Assembly (NCBI GenBank): GCA_020137815.1
Contig: CM035354.1
Location: 8,273,921 to 8,337,920 of the forward strand
Direction: 5' to 3'
DNA from: Hormiphora californensis
Lineage: Eukaryota; Ctenophora; Tentaculata; Cydippida; Pleurobrachiidae
DNA: 64,000 nucleotides
Shown here: piece by piece, positions 13,992-28,000 of the stretch
Numbering within the stretch: the stretch's first letter is position 1
How the letters are laid out: the number at the start of each line of letters is the position of its first letter
Notes under the pieces: generated by a model
Database searches by the model: none
What the model saw: only the letters and a program-made list of their open reading frames with translations
What the model was told of the DNA's origin: nothing
Made by a program: the position numbers and the translations under genes

Positions 13992-16350
13992 TTATCTCCA
14001 GCGTGATCCAAGTCCTCGGCTCTCTAATCGTGCTATCATTTCCGCCTCTCGACTCATTCGATCAAAGCTCTTGTCTGCTTTGAGGGAGAGACAAGATCGG
14101 CGTGAGGAGTCCCTTCCCTTCCTGGCCAATCTCTCCCTCTCACGGCACAGATACTCCGCCTTGCGGTCCTGGAGAGATAGATATTAGATAGAGGGGGAGA
14201 TAGAGATATTAGATAGAGAGAGAGAGATATAGGGAATAGTTAGACAGTGGTAGACTGAAAGGCCCATTGAGCAGCTGGCAGATTAGCTAGGCTAAAGTTT
14301 AGTGTTGGGTTGCGATATGACTAAGGACCTGTTTAGCCTGGCTGCAGTTGATGCTGTATAGGATATTTCAAGGGTTTCTCCAGTGGAATTCATATTTGTC
14401 ATGATAACATACCGATAAAGGGCTAGAGAAGTATCACGAAGAGAACTTTCAACTTATACCAAACAGTGAAGTGCTAATTACATTAATTCTGTACAAATTA
14501 GATTTCAAAACATACCTTGCTGATAATATTATCCAAGTTCCTCAAAAGATCAGATTCTTTGTTTGCCATGACCTTCCTCATGTTCATGTTGTGTTGCCTC
14601 TCCTTTTCCAGCCTCATTGTCCGAGTCCGAGCACTCTTATCTCTAACATGTCTCCTCGCCTTCACATCAGCCCTAGCCAGTGCCCGAGATTGTCTCCTCC
14701 TTATCAACTCTTCCCATTTCTCTCTGTCCTCCTGAGAGAGAGTTGTGGAGTTACCATGGTAACATTGCAGTTAGTATCGGTTGATATTTGATACACCCTG
14801 CTGCAGTGCAGTGCAGCTGGTCTGGTGGTATGACGCACTTGTATGATATTGTGTGAGAGGGGGATTAGAGAAAATGAAATTATATAATAAGTGTTAGAAG
14901 GAGATAACAAGATGTGATAATAACCTGGATTAATCTTGAAGATCGTTCTGCTTTGAACTGTTTGAATATCAGCCTTCAGTTCATTAATGTGTGCCTGTGT
15001 CTCCGTAAGTAGATGAGCTCTACTGGCTGTTTCCATGTTCTTCAGCTGTTTAATAGCGTTCTCTCTAGCTTTCGCGTCAATCCTCTTCGCCTAATATTGA
15101 ATTACAGCGATCAAAGTCTAGAAATTAAACAGATTCAGATGATGGATATTAAAGTTATCCAAAGCTTGGAAGAATCCTATCAACTCCGAACCTACATGAG
15201 TGAGACTATTTTTGCTGCTCCGTGTCCTGGTAGCAGCATCTTTGGACTGTTTTCTTAGCTTCATTGCCTCTATCTTAGGACTGGGTCCTCTTCAATTCAA
15301 ACTCCCTCTCCTGCTCCAGCCGAAGTGTCTGAAGAAGGGTTCAATATCACACAATAGAAGACGTGTAGGTGTAGTGCCATAACACCATATATGGTTTAAT
15401 TAGTGGGAACTAGGAATGTGTGAATAGCTACCTTGAGTTGACGCTCCAAAGAAGTTACATTAGGCTGTCAACTCCAAATGTGCCTGATGGAGTCTATCAT
15501 AACTACTCCTCAGGTCACTCCCACTATCCTGATCTTCTTGGTGTAAGTTCCGGGGGAGAGATCTGCACCGTGGTAACATCTTCTTTTCTTGACCAATAAC
15601 CGAGATATCCTCAGTTGAAACAGCACGTTTCACAGGTGTTGAAGTAACGTGCCGTGTTCCACCAGCAGGGAGTCAGGGCACCTCAGAGACTCCTGCCAAC
15701 TCCGTGTTGAAATGGGGCTACTATCTCGGTCATACAGGGTGTTCCTGATTGGCAGCTCAGCTCTCTTAGTCGACGCATCCCAGGCTACTTTCTTAGGACT
15801 CTGACTGCGCTTTCTCGGGCTCGGTGATTTTGTGGCTTTTCTAGTTCGTGAGAATTCGGCCGTTGTGTTTAGATGTTCGGGTATTTTAGCCGCCTCTAAC
15901 TCGGCGTCTAAATAGATTATCCGTTGTCTCTCTTCTCGTGCCTGGCTTAAGTTTTGACAATCGGACTCTCTTCCTGAAAACGTTAAAGATAAAGCAACTC
16001 TAATAAACTCCTAGCTTCCAATTATATGTTAACACCATCTAGATCTACCTGTAAGTGGAATTCCTCCAGTATGTCGGTGCGTGACAGATAATCCTTGTCC
16101 TTGTACTGGTCATAGAATTCTTCCACTGGTGTGCGGAGTAACTCTACTGGACTGAAGAATGGGTTACATTATATCAGAAACAAAATGTTTAATAGTGTCT
16201 ACATAATGAGTGTTTTAAAGCTGTGTTTTACCGTATGTGGCAGTTTTCGCATGCTCGGAGGGATCGTGGGCTGGTCAGAACGTATCTTGTTTCTGATTCT
16301 GATAGTTCAAAGTTATCTAAAGTGAGGTTGGGTATCCCTACTTCATTCAT
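13992..16350 (-). pseudogene. CCDC177-like coiled-coil gene with frame breaks
   Basis: The start ATG at 16350 opens an exon containing NFELSESETRYVLTSPRSL, followed by PVELLRTPVEEFYDQY. This pairing resembles the N-terminus of CCDC177/DUF4659 proteins as I recall them (family assignment moderate). Exons: 16350-16232, 16151-about 16036, 15973-15432, 15328-15196, 15090-14925, 14731-14516, 14168-13992. Later exons are Arg/Lys/Glu-rich coiled coil (LRLEQEREFELKRTQ, EDREKWEELIRRRQSRALAR) and the end reads MIARLESRGLGSRWR. The frame breaks by one base near 15465 (LELTA to NVTSLERQLK) and 15270 (KRTQS to KIEAMKLRK), with possible further breaks near 15645 and at the 14925/14731 junction. It is either a young pseudogene or a working gene in poorly called sequence. 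The gene type given here reflects the breaks only. Confidence 0.6.
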
Positions 16351-16429
16351 TAGCTAAACAAAAGTAAGGAAACATTACTACAAGTTCGTCTGAGGCGTCC
16401 TACCTTGTAGGAGCTGCTTATCCCACTCG

Positions 16430-18110
16430 TTAGGGGCCTAACTCAGGGGCGGCTCTGCCATGTGGACGATGCCCTGCACGCCTAGCCCAAGAAATATAAT
16501 TTCATGTTCATCAGAGCCCCTCTAAAGCACCCTCCCTCCGAAGTTTAGATCGTTTTTAAGCCTTTCTGACCACCTGAGCGTTATAACAAAGTACAAACCA
16601 CCGTTTTGGCGAATTCAGAGTATATCTGATAGAAAAACCCAAACCCTAACCCCGAACCCAGCTCTAAACCCAACCCTGCTTCAGCCCTAACCCTGATTTT
16701 CAATCAAATCAAGCCGTAAACCTCAAAACCGCGAGTGTACTGGCAAACGCTGCGCGGAAAACTGTCGCATTTTGAATTGATGGGGAAATTCGCGCGCACG
16801 AATCCATATAATAAATTCCAAAATGTTAGTCCGATAATTGTTTTCTCCCTACTCCTCCTACAGTTTTTGAGCTAGACCCCTGAAAATTTGTACACTGGTA
16901 CTTTGGACCAAGGCGGGTGTAAGTACGGGCTCAGATTTTTGATCCGATCTTTACAACAGTGACGTCACGGGGTGACGTCATTGCGCCAAAAATACTTACA
17001 TTTTTCAAACGCTTCTAAGACCCTGAAAACGGCTCTAAATCAAAAAACTAACGCAATAGTGGGGAAAGAGAATCGTTTGAACTTCATTTTACATGATAGC
17101 GATTTCCCGTAACTCAATGTTTAAGGGTCGTAAATCGCGTCGGGAAAGTTAAAAATGCCAAAAATACGATATTTTTCACCGTAGCCACCCAAAATCTTAT
17201 CCAATCGATATGAAACTTGGTCGTTATGTGAACTTTAATGTCCTTTGGCCAGGGGTTCCCGGAAAACGGATTGGCAAGATGAGAACTGACCGGAGTTCTT
17301 ATAATTCTAAATTCACGAATTTGGAATTTTTCGTCGACTTTTTTTGGCGACATAAAACGCGAGGAAATTTTCAATGAATTTTAAAATTTTACACTGCGCG
17401 CGTAATTCTAGGTTCCGCGCGCGGCGTAAAAAAGCAGCGCTTTTTTGGAAAAATTCGCGCGTTACAGTAAATGATTTACCAATTACCATTTACCAGGTCA
17501 CGGGTTCCCAGCAAACGGGTACTCTAGTAAAGTTAAAGTCCGTTTCAAGCGACTTGACCCGTAATTCTTGGAATTTGGCGCATTGCGCGTGTATTTACAA
17601 AGGGGAAATCCTGAATTTCCAGAAATCTCAGGTCAAGTCGTTTGAAACGCACTTTAAAGTCCGTTTCAAGCGACTTGACCCGTAATTCTTGGAATTTGGC
17701 GCATTGCGCGTGTAAAGTCGGATTTTTTGAAGTTGTCACCCCCAAATGACCGCGCATGTGAAATTTATCAATTTTGACGCGCACACCACACGTTAACATG
17801 TGATGTGACGCGCAAAAACATTCCGCGCACGAGAAGGGGGGTGACAACTTCAAAAAATCCGACTTTATTTACAAAGGGGAAATCCTGAATTTCCAGGAAT
17901 CTCAGGTCAAGTCGTTTGAAACGCACTTTAAATATGCGTTGCAATAAACGTAACGCGCGTTTTTTTTCTGTTTTTAAACGCTGCCAAAAACTCACTTTCT
18001 TAAGCCGCGCGCTGAAGATTTTGTCCTCCAGTTCGTGATTTTTCGCCCAAATTTTCATTTTTTGACCAAAATCGCCATTTTCTCTCTTCTATCGCCATTG
18101 AAAAGCGGAA
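16430..18110. repeat. Fold-back, CG-rich repeat region
   Basis: Between two genes. It contains degenerate CCCTAA-like text near 16630-16710, many GCGCG motifs, and a roughly 119-base unit at 17537-17655 repeated at 17656-17935. Each unit is itself an imperfect palindrome (TTTCAAGCGACTTGACC against GGTCAAGTCGTTTGAAA). The second copy is split by a MITE. Short open frames read through the palindromes on both strands and are not genes. Confidence 0.75.
17715..17865. mobile_element. 151-bp MITE with TA duplication and adjacent empty site
   Basis: Perfect terminal inverted repeats of about 29 bases, the left beginning AAGTCGGATTTTTTGAAG and the right ending in its complement. TA flanks both sides (17713-17714, 17866-17867). 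The neighbouring duplicate at about 17580-17605 reads GCGTGTATTTACAAAGG without the element. In the second copy the same sequence is interrupted exactly at TA. The insertion therefore came after the tandem duplication. The ends resemble those of the 5800-6003 element. Confidence 0.92.
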
Positions 18111-18414
18111 CCTTATCCCAATAGGGTCAGTATCATTTGCCAACTCTCGCTACGAAAGGTATGCTGTGTGTCCTGGACAGCTAGGCACGCTGGACACTTG
18201 ACATCTGACATCTGGGCCGTCCGGTGTTTTCTGTCTCCTTTTGTTTTTGTGGTTTTGTAAAATCGTATGAGATTGAGTTTGCAATTTATTACCAAACGTC
18301 TTCATGCTAATAAACAAAAACATAAATAATAATAATAAACAATCAATAAAAAGAAACACAGTATACACAAATAGAATACACGAAATACACAGTATGTTCT
18401 CGCTATGTTCATTA

Positions 18415-19519
18415 TTATTGGCCCGATTCAGACATGAACTGCTTTATTTTAGAGCACGGGCTGAGTGCATGTGATCTGAAGACTGGCATCAAGATTGTGT
18501 AAATCAATGGGTTGACCATAGAGTTCAGAGAAACGCAGTAGACCTCCTGGAAATTGTTGAAGTAATCCAACTGATCGAAAGCAAAGATCTCCTCATTGAC
18601 GATTGTGTCTAGAATTACATAGACAAGAGGTGGGATGTTGAAAATGATGTAGACCAGTGTCACCACAATCACTGTTAGGGTGACCCTCTTCTTTTGTGCG
18701 ACACCCGTTGCTTGGCCAAGTCCAGTAGGGGTGTTGTGCATGGATTTCACCAGGGCGTACACAGACAGGATACAGCTCACTAAGATAGGGAACACTGGCA
18801 CTATCATGGGTATCGTTACCAGGGAGACGTGGACAGCTAGATGGACAGTTGGGGAGGAGGTGTTACTCAGAACATCCCCAACTATGTAGATACACCGCAC
18901 GTTGAAGGGGTCGAAGTAGTACTGGGAGCCAACCTGAGGGAGGGAGAGATATTGTTGTGAATTAAAGATTTCACAAGTTTTGATTTCGATTGACTTCAAA
19001 CTTGACTCAAAATTATAATTTGAATAACAATATTCTCACCAAAAAAGGGAGGCATCCCTGTCCAAACTGTATAACAAAGTAGGTTCCCACAGCGATATAC
19101 ACCAGCCTATCATTGATTATCTTGAAGGGCCACAGCAGAAACATGGTCCTGGTTATACTGAGGACCATCATGAGGAACACAGTCATCCTGGCACACACGT
19201 TCCACAACACGCCATGCAGGTTACAGAATATAGAATTGTCAAACAACATGCCAGTCCGGTAGTTGAGGTTTGCACTTGCGATAGGGAACATCATCAGACA
19301 GGTCAGGAGGTCCACTACCGAGATGAGCAGGTAGAGAACCTTGATCAGATCCTTCTTACTTCTAACAAAGAATGTCAGGGTCATGCTGTTACCAATGGTT
19401 CCTAGGATCCCAATCACCATACCCAGACCTCCATTAGTCTGGTCAAGGGCCCTGATCAGATGGTAGGGCATGGAGTTCTGGATGGGACTACTTGCTATTG
19501 GGTTGGTTGAGTTATCCAT
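18415..19519 (-). CDS. Rhodopsin-class (class A) GPCR
   Basis: Two exons, 19519-19040 and 18933-18415, joined in phase across a 106-base intron; 333 residues with seven hydrophobic segments. Class A landmarks: GTIGNSMTL in TM1 (Asn 1.50), LLISVVDLLTCL in TM2 (Asp 2.50), a TM3 cysteine in FCNLHGVL, Pro in TM5, FNIPP in TM6 and NSMVNPLIY in TM7 (NPxxY). The DRY triad reads ITR, and the usual TM4 Trp is not evident. Extracellular loop 2 carries a cysteine (NVRCIYIVGD) that could pair with the TM3 cysteine. There is an Asn glycosylation site at the N-terminus (MDNSTN). The ligand cannot be inferred. A 33-base minisatellite starts within about 30 bases upstream of the start codon. Confidence 0.88.
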
Positions 19520-19546
19520 TCTGTAGCTGCTAAAGGAAGGGAGAGG

Positions 19547-20735
19547 GGTTAGGAATACATTATTGAGAAAGGGGAGGGGTGTTAGGAATACATTATTGAG
19601 AAAGGGGAGGGGTGTTAGGAATACATTATTGAGAAAGGGGAGGGGTGTTAGGAATACATTATTGAGAAAGGGGAGGGGTGTTAGGAATACATTATTGAGA
19701 AAGGGGAGGGGTGTTAGGAATACATTATTGAGAAAGGGGAGGGGTGTTAGGAATACATTATTGAGAAAGGGGGAGGGGTGTTAGGAATACATTATTATTT
19801 ATTGAGAAAGGGGAGGGGTGTTAGGAATACATTATTGAGAAAGGGGAGGGGTGTTAGGAATACATTATTGAGAAAGGGGAGGGGTGTTAGGAATACATTA
19901 TTGAGAAAGGGGAGGGGTGTTAGGAATACATTATTGAGAAAGGGGAGGGGTGTTAGCAATACATTATTGAGAAAGGGGAGGGGTGTTAGCAATACATTAT
20001 TGAGAAAGGGGAGGGGTGTTAGGAATACATTATTGAGAAAGGGGAGGGGTGTTAGCAATACATTATTGAGAAAGGGGAGGGGTGTTAGGGATACATTATT
20101 GAGAAAGGGCAGGGGTGTTAGCAATACATTATTGAGAAAGGGGGAGGGGTGTTAGGAATACATTATTGAGAAAGGGGGAGGGGTGTTAGGAATACATTAT
20201 CGAGAAAGGGGAGGGGTGTTAGCAATACATTATTGAGAAAGGGGAGGGGTGTTAGGAATACATTATTGAGAAAGGGGAGGGGTGTTAGCAATACATTATT
20301 GAGAAAGGGGGAGGGGTGTTAGGAATACATTATTGAGAAAGGGGGAGGGGTGTTAGGAATACATTATTGAGAAAGGGGAGGGGTGTTAGGAATACATTAT
20401 TGAGAAAGGGGAGGGTGTTAGGAATACATTATCGAGAAAGGGGAGGGGTGTTAGGAATACATTATTGAGAAAGGGGAGGGGTGTTAGGAATACATTATTG
20501 AGAAAGGGGAGGGGTGTTAGCAATACATTATTGAGAAAGGGGAGAGGGGTGTTAGCAATACCTACATTATTGAGAAAGGGGAGGGGTGTTAGGAATACAT
20601 TATTGAGAAAGGGGGAGGGGTGTTAGCAATACATTATTGAGAAAGGGGAGGGGTGTTAGCAATACATTATTGAGAAAGGGGAGGGGTGTTAGTAATACAT
20701 TATTGAGAAAGGGGGAGGGGTGTTAGCAATTATAC
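19547..20735. repeat. 33-bp minisatellite, about 36 copies
   Basis: Unit ATTGAGAAAGGGGAGGGG followed by TGTTAGGAATACATT, nearly identical through 1.19 kb. Variants include GGAATA/GCAATA and an extra G. As 33 is a multiple of three, both strands stay open (RKGRGVRNTLL and its complement-frame repeat), but there is no other sign of coding. It lies immediately 5' of the GPCR, between that gene and the divergent LPCAT3. Confidence 0.95.
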
Positions 20736-21373
20736 ATTATGTAACAGCTGTTTTGTTCTATAAGGATTGTCTGAATATCAGCAGCTCTCACAATATATTC
20801 ACAATAATCACACACACATTTTATGTATTTTATGTTGTGTATACCGATCACATCGGGCCTGTGTTTGAATTGTTCTCAGAAGTGGTACTACCGCTACCCT
20901 AACACCATGGATCTCACCCTGTGAACACGCCTTCCCTGGAACTCTCCTCATACATATTACAGTTCCTAGTAATATTTGATTATTTGTTTTGGCCAGCAAT
21001 ATTCCGTGTTTGTCTCACTTTTCCCTCAACTTGCCACTGCCTCAACTTAACTCTTACACACAACTCTTTAGGTATGTAGGTCACTGCCTACATATATCCC
21101 TGGGTAGAAGGCTATTGTTTGTTGCCATGGGTAGCTGGGCGCCAGGCATTCCTTTTTGTTCTTCTTTACTCTGCCCTATTATTTTCTGACTCAAGTGCAG
21201 GCTTTGTGTGTGTGCTGTGTGTATCATATTTCTCAGCCGCTCTGAGTTACAGATAATTCAATGCCCCCCCTGCTGCTAAGATAAATAACCCCTCAGATTG
21301 AATTTCTCCACATTTTCTAACACCCAACACCATCTAACACCCAACTTACTAACTCCCAACACCATCTCGCAGG

Positions 21374-22657
21374 ATGGAGTTCCTGGTTGCTCCCATAGCA
21401 GACTACCTCCAAGCAGCTCCTGAAGGTATCAGACTGGTTCTGGGTCTGGTAGCTTGTCAGCTCCTCTCCCTTCTCTCCAGAACACCACTGTTTGCCAGTG
21501 GTAGGTCCTCAAAGTACCTCTTATCGGGACTACTGGTGGGGTATATGGTTTATGGGGTATCATGTTTATACCATGCCTTATCAGCCCTCACATGCTACAT
21601 TCTCTTCTCTCTCCTCCCAGTAGGAGGGGCCGCCACACTGAACTCTATCTTCCAAATATGCTACCTGGCAGTGGGGTACTACTTCAATAACATGACAGAG
21701 GATTATGCTATCAATTGGACGACCTCCCAGTCTCTCCTGACCCTCAAACTAACAGGGCTTGGGTTTGATTTGTGGGATGGGAAGGATGTGAAACACCTGC
21801 CCTCCCTGAAAGAGCTTCTAGGATACACATTCTTCCCCGGAACCTACCTAGTCGGGCCACTAGACGACTACCCCCGTCACAAACAATACATGGAAGTGGG
21901 AGGTGAGCAACCCCCTCTATCTCTGGGCATCAAGCGGTGTTGTCATGGTATTGGGTACCTGCTATGTTTCCTAGTCTCAACTTCTCTATTCCCAACCTCC
22001 TACCTATTCACCCCTGAGTTCAGGGCCATCTCCCTACCCCTCCGTGTTGGGTTTATAACAGTGTGGGGCCACTGTGCTCTCTACAAGTATCTAGGTGTGT
22101 GGTGTATCGCTGAGTCATCCTGTATGCACATGGGCTATACGGGCAGTGGAGAGGGCAAGTGGGAGGGGCTCAGGAACGTGGCTACCACAGCATTCCACTC
22201 TGCCATCAAGCTCCAAGATGTTATCGACAGTTGGAATATAAACACTAGCAGGTGGTGTGGGAAGCATATCTACAAGAGATGCAAGTTTCTAAATAGTAAA
22301 TCCCTGTCCCAACTGGTGACTATGTTATACTTGTCACTCTGGCACGGCCTCCATCTGGGGTACCTGACTACTTTTCTACAGGAGTTTGGTTACATGTTGG
22401 TAGAGAGAGGGATGTATAAGAACACAGCCCTGCAACACATCTCTACCTATATACCCCGACCAGTTGGAGTTGCTATCGGCTGGTTGTACACTAAAGTATT
22501 CCTCTCATTTGCCCTAGTAGGGTTTGAGCTCTACCACTACGACACAATAGTGTATGTCTACAATCAGGTCTACTGGGTATGCCCCGTCCTGGCCGCCCTT
22601 GTGGCAATATGGAATGTAGCTGACGCAGCGGGCAAGAGGAAAAGTAAAGAAATATAA
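21374..22657 (+). CDS. LPCAT3: Lysophospholipid acyltransferase, LPCAT3/MBOAT5 type
   Basis: Multi-pass ER membrane O-acyltransferase that re-acylates lysophospholipids in the Lands cycle. Uninterrupted 427-residue frame; vertebrate LPCAT3 is somewhat longer (about 487). The MBOAT catalytic Asn lies in SWNINTSRW (Asn288) and the His in SLWHGLHLGYL (His324), with the same 36-residue spacing as vertebrate LPCAT3. LLTLKLTGLGFDLWDGK and FFPGTYLVGP match the family core. The C-terminus KRKSKEI gives a KxKxx-type ER retrieval signal. The start ATG follows GCAGG and is the first in the frame. The gene is intronless, unlike most neighbours, so a retro-derived origin is possible. The frame is intact, so I treat it as functional. 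Confidence 0.93.
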   Translation: MEFLVAPIADYLQAAPEGIRLVLGLVACQLLSLLSRTPLFASGRSSKYLLSGLLVGYMVYGVSCLYHALSALTCYILFSLLPVGGAATLNSIFQICYLAVGYYFNNMTEDYAINWTTSQSLLTLKLTGLGFDLWDGKDVKHLPSLKELLGYTFFPGTYLVGPLDDYPRHKQYMEVGGEQPPLSLGIKRCCHGIGYLLCFLVSTSLFPTSYLFTPEFRAISLPLRVGFITVWGHCALYKYLGVWCIAESSCMHMGYTGSGEGKWEGLRNVATTAFHSAIKLQDVIDSWNINTSRWCGKHIYKRCKFLNSKSLSQLVTMLYLSLWHGLHLGYLTTFLQEFGYMLVERGMYKNTALQHISTYIPRPVGVAIGWLYTKVFLSFALVGFELYHYDTIVYVYNQVYWVCPVLAALVAIWNVADAAGKRKSKEI

Positions 22658-25027
<2,370 letters not shown>

Positions 25028-28000
25028 CTACATTTTAGAGGGGGATCCGTTAGTCTTCCCTTCGTCAGCAGGAGAAAGGGGAGGGGAGGGGCTTCTTAGA
25101 GTTCTGTAGTAGCCATTACGGGCATAGAACGCCTGCTGTACTAGCTCCCTGTATGTAGGGGCAATGGTCGACCAAACCTCTATAGTCTGCCATCTGAGGA
25201 GAGAGAGGGTAATTGGGTTAAACTGTGGAGTGTTGTACACACTGTATAGTTCCCGGAACTTCACCACCATGTCCCTGAATAAAGCATAATACCCCATTTC
25301 CACATATTTCCCAACTCCTGAATATATCTTGGCATTTCCCCGACGATCTCCAACTCCCTCCCCCACTTCTGAATATAATATATCCCACTCCCTTCACCTG
25401 TAGTTGTCAGGAAGTGTTTCACAACTTCCCAGTATGGTCCCTGTGTAGTCATGGTAACTGGTAACCAGGGCTTCCAACCAACTGTTATCTGTATTCCTGT
25501 CACTGTCTAGCAACCCTCGATATACCAGAATACCTGTAGAGAGAGGGAGGTGAAGTATTTAGCACATCGGGGGTGGTCTAGTGGTGGTAATATTTTATTT
25601 TAAGATAGGTATCTGACAGATACTAGTATCTATCAAACAAAATACCTTGATCGAATATCTTGGTAATCTTCTTGTGTAATTTCTCTCCAGGCATGATCGT
25701 TGTTGGGATTCCCTTTCCTATCATATCACGGAGCTGTCAGATTAAATAGGGAGATATTAAAGCGGGGTGAGTTGGGGGCGAGTTCCCTTCTCCAGGGATG
25801 TCACGTGCGATAAACAGAGAGGAGAGAGAGAGATAGAGATAGAGATATTTGTCAACTCTATAATTTGATAATCATCATCATTCAGACTTGGTTCAACTAC
25901 CATACTCTCCCTAAACGATATTTGTAATGACATGCAGCTCCTTCAAATACCTCTTTAGAGAGTGGTGAATCTCTTTGAGAGGGAAACTCTGGTGGTCCCC
26001 CTGTACTGGTATCTAGCAGCACTTCAAGTAGGGAGTTAGGTCCTGGTCTGGTTATTATTGGTACTGTAATGTGGTTGGGACCCAGCCTGGGCAGAACACC
26101 TCGCCCCGCTAGACCTGGGGGGGGGGGGGTGAGACGTCAGTGGGGTATTTAGTGGGGGATCGGGTAGTGGTAGTGCAGTTTCTACCTTTAAAGGTAAATT
26201 CTCGCGAAAACCCAGTTCATTTGACAAAGGGAAATTACTGCCCCACTCGAAATTTCACGATTACATCATGAAAATCTCAGTAGATTCTCTTGACATGTTA
26301 TAACCGATGGAACACGTAGTGGGAGGTGGCATAGGGGTCACGGTCCCTATAAGTGCTTGTCTGATTCCGTGGGCCAACCATGCATTTATAGGAAGGGGGT
26401 CGTAGATTTTATAAAGTGTCGGTTTCATAGGGGGGGGGGGGGCAAGGTAGGTAGGTATAATATTATTTGGTATTGCCAATATAAGGTATATTTTTTCACC
26501 CCCTTACCCAACAAATAATATTAGTTTCACGCACCTGTTCTTCCGCAGGGGTTTAGCGGTGCTCCATTCTTCACAAGATACACTCCCTCATAACTAGCCC
26601 TATCATCTCCCTCTACCACCTCATTCCAATACACCCCAGTCCTCCTCTCCCCCGGCAGAGAGGGATCACTCCAACTGGTCGGGGTGTATTTTAACATGGG
26701 GTGATCCCAGTCATAGTGCTCTCTCTTCACAAACACCCTCCTGACACCCCCAGCAGGGTACTCTGGTACACGACACAATCTGCCCATCAGGATGAGTCTG
26801 TCTGTGTCTACAGGGAGGAGGCAGGAATCAGGGGTACTGGGGGTACCATCTGGGGATATGGAGGGTATCTCTACATCCATCATGGTCTCACAGGCACCAC
26901 TCTCCACCAGGGGCACATCCTCCTCTGCTATCTGGAGACCCAGGTCTTCATCCAACTGGGGGAGGGGTTTAGAGGGGAGTGGGAATTGAAAACGGTAAAC
27001 TCTACCAGTCTCACTATATCCTGACCCTCTAACCTGTCGATACAAGCAAGGATACTCTAAAGTCCTTACAATTTAGACCCCCACCTACCTCTTCTATTCC
27101 ATAGTCAGTTCTCTCAGTGATGGAAGGTCTCTGCATCACACTCATCACAGCCATACTCCGCCTTGTACTCTTCAACCCTGCCGAGGTGTCCAATACCCCC
27201 TGAATAGAGGACTCCAGGGTCTTCAGCCTCTTAGCTACATTACCAACATCCACCACAAGCCCTTTAACACTTGTCTGTAGCACGTCCTCTGCAGTGACGT
27301 TCTAGTGGGGTAAATAACGGGATCAGTTAGTTAATCAGACCATATAAGGGCATGTAGTTACCTGGCGCCGCTCTAGGTGGTTCCTCCTACATTCTGACTC
27401 CAGGAGCGATATCTTGATACGCTCATGCTCATCCTCTCCACCCCCGGGGGTAGAGGGTTTGGTGGCATCCCTGCCCCGTGCACAACAAAAACACTTCTTG
27501 CATACCAGGGCAATAAACCTGCAGAGAGATGTCATTGGGGCCGCACATCAAAACAAGTGGTTGCTATGGAGACAATAATGCTACCTGTATACGTGTAGGA
27601 AGGTAGAGATAGGAACAGGAAGGGGTGATCTACTCCTAAACTCATTCATAAGATCAAACTTCTGGCGCTTCCACATAGTCGCTGATTTCGCCTCAATGTT
27701 CGAGTAAGTACTTGAAAACACTGAACACAGCAGGAGGGGGTTGAGGGTGAGTGGTTGCTAAGGGTTGTATCTGGTTGCTAAGGGTTGTATCTGGTTGTTG
27801 AGGGTTGTATCTGGTTGGTAAGGGTTGTATCTGGTTGGTAAGGGTTGTATCTGGTTGGTAAGGATTGTATTTGGTTGCTAAGGGTTGTATCTGGTTGGTA
27901 AGGGTTGTATCTGGTTGCTAAGGGTTGTATCTGGTTGGTAAGGGTTGTATCTGGTTGGTAAGGGTTGTATCTGGTTGGTAAGGGCCATGTATCTGGTTGG

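Noticed and set aside
16630-16720. Telomere-like CCCTAA/CCCAAA text
   Set aside because: Too degenerate and too short for an interstitial telomeric array.
17114-18058. Several 60-100 codon open frames on both strands
   Set aside because: They repeat each other because they read through the palindromic duplicated units; no family resemblance.
19563-20155. Repetitive protein (RKGRGVRNTLL)n and the opposite-strand repeat protein
   Set aside because: A 33-base unit keeps every frame open automatically. Both strands are open and there is no start, signal or unique flank.
25275-25397. Frameshifts in the NUDT9-like tail
   Set aside because: First read as two frame changes, but a normal intron (donor GTGAAG at 25397, acceptor TTTATTCAG before 25274) restores one continuous frame.
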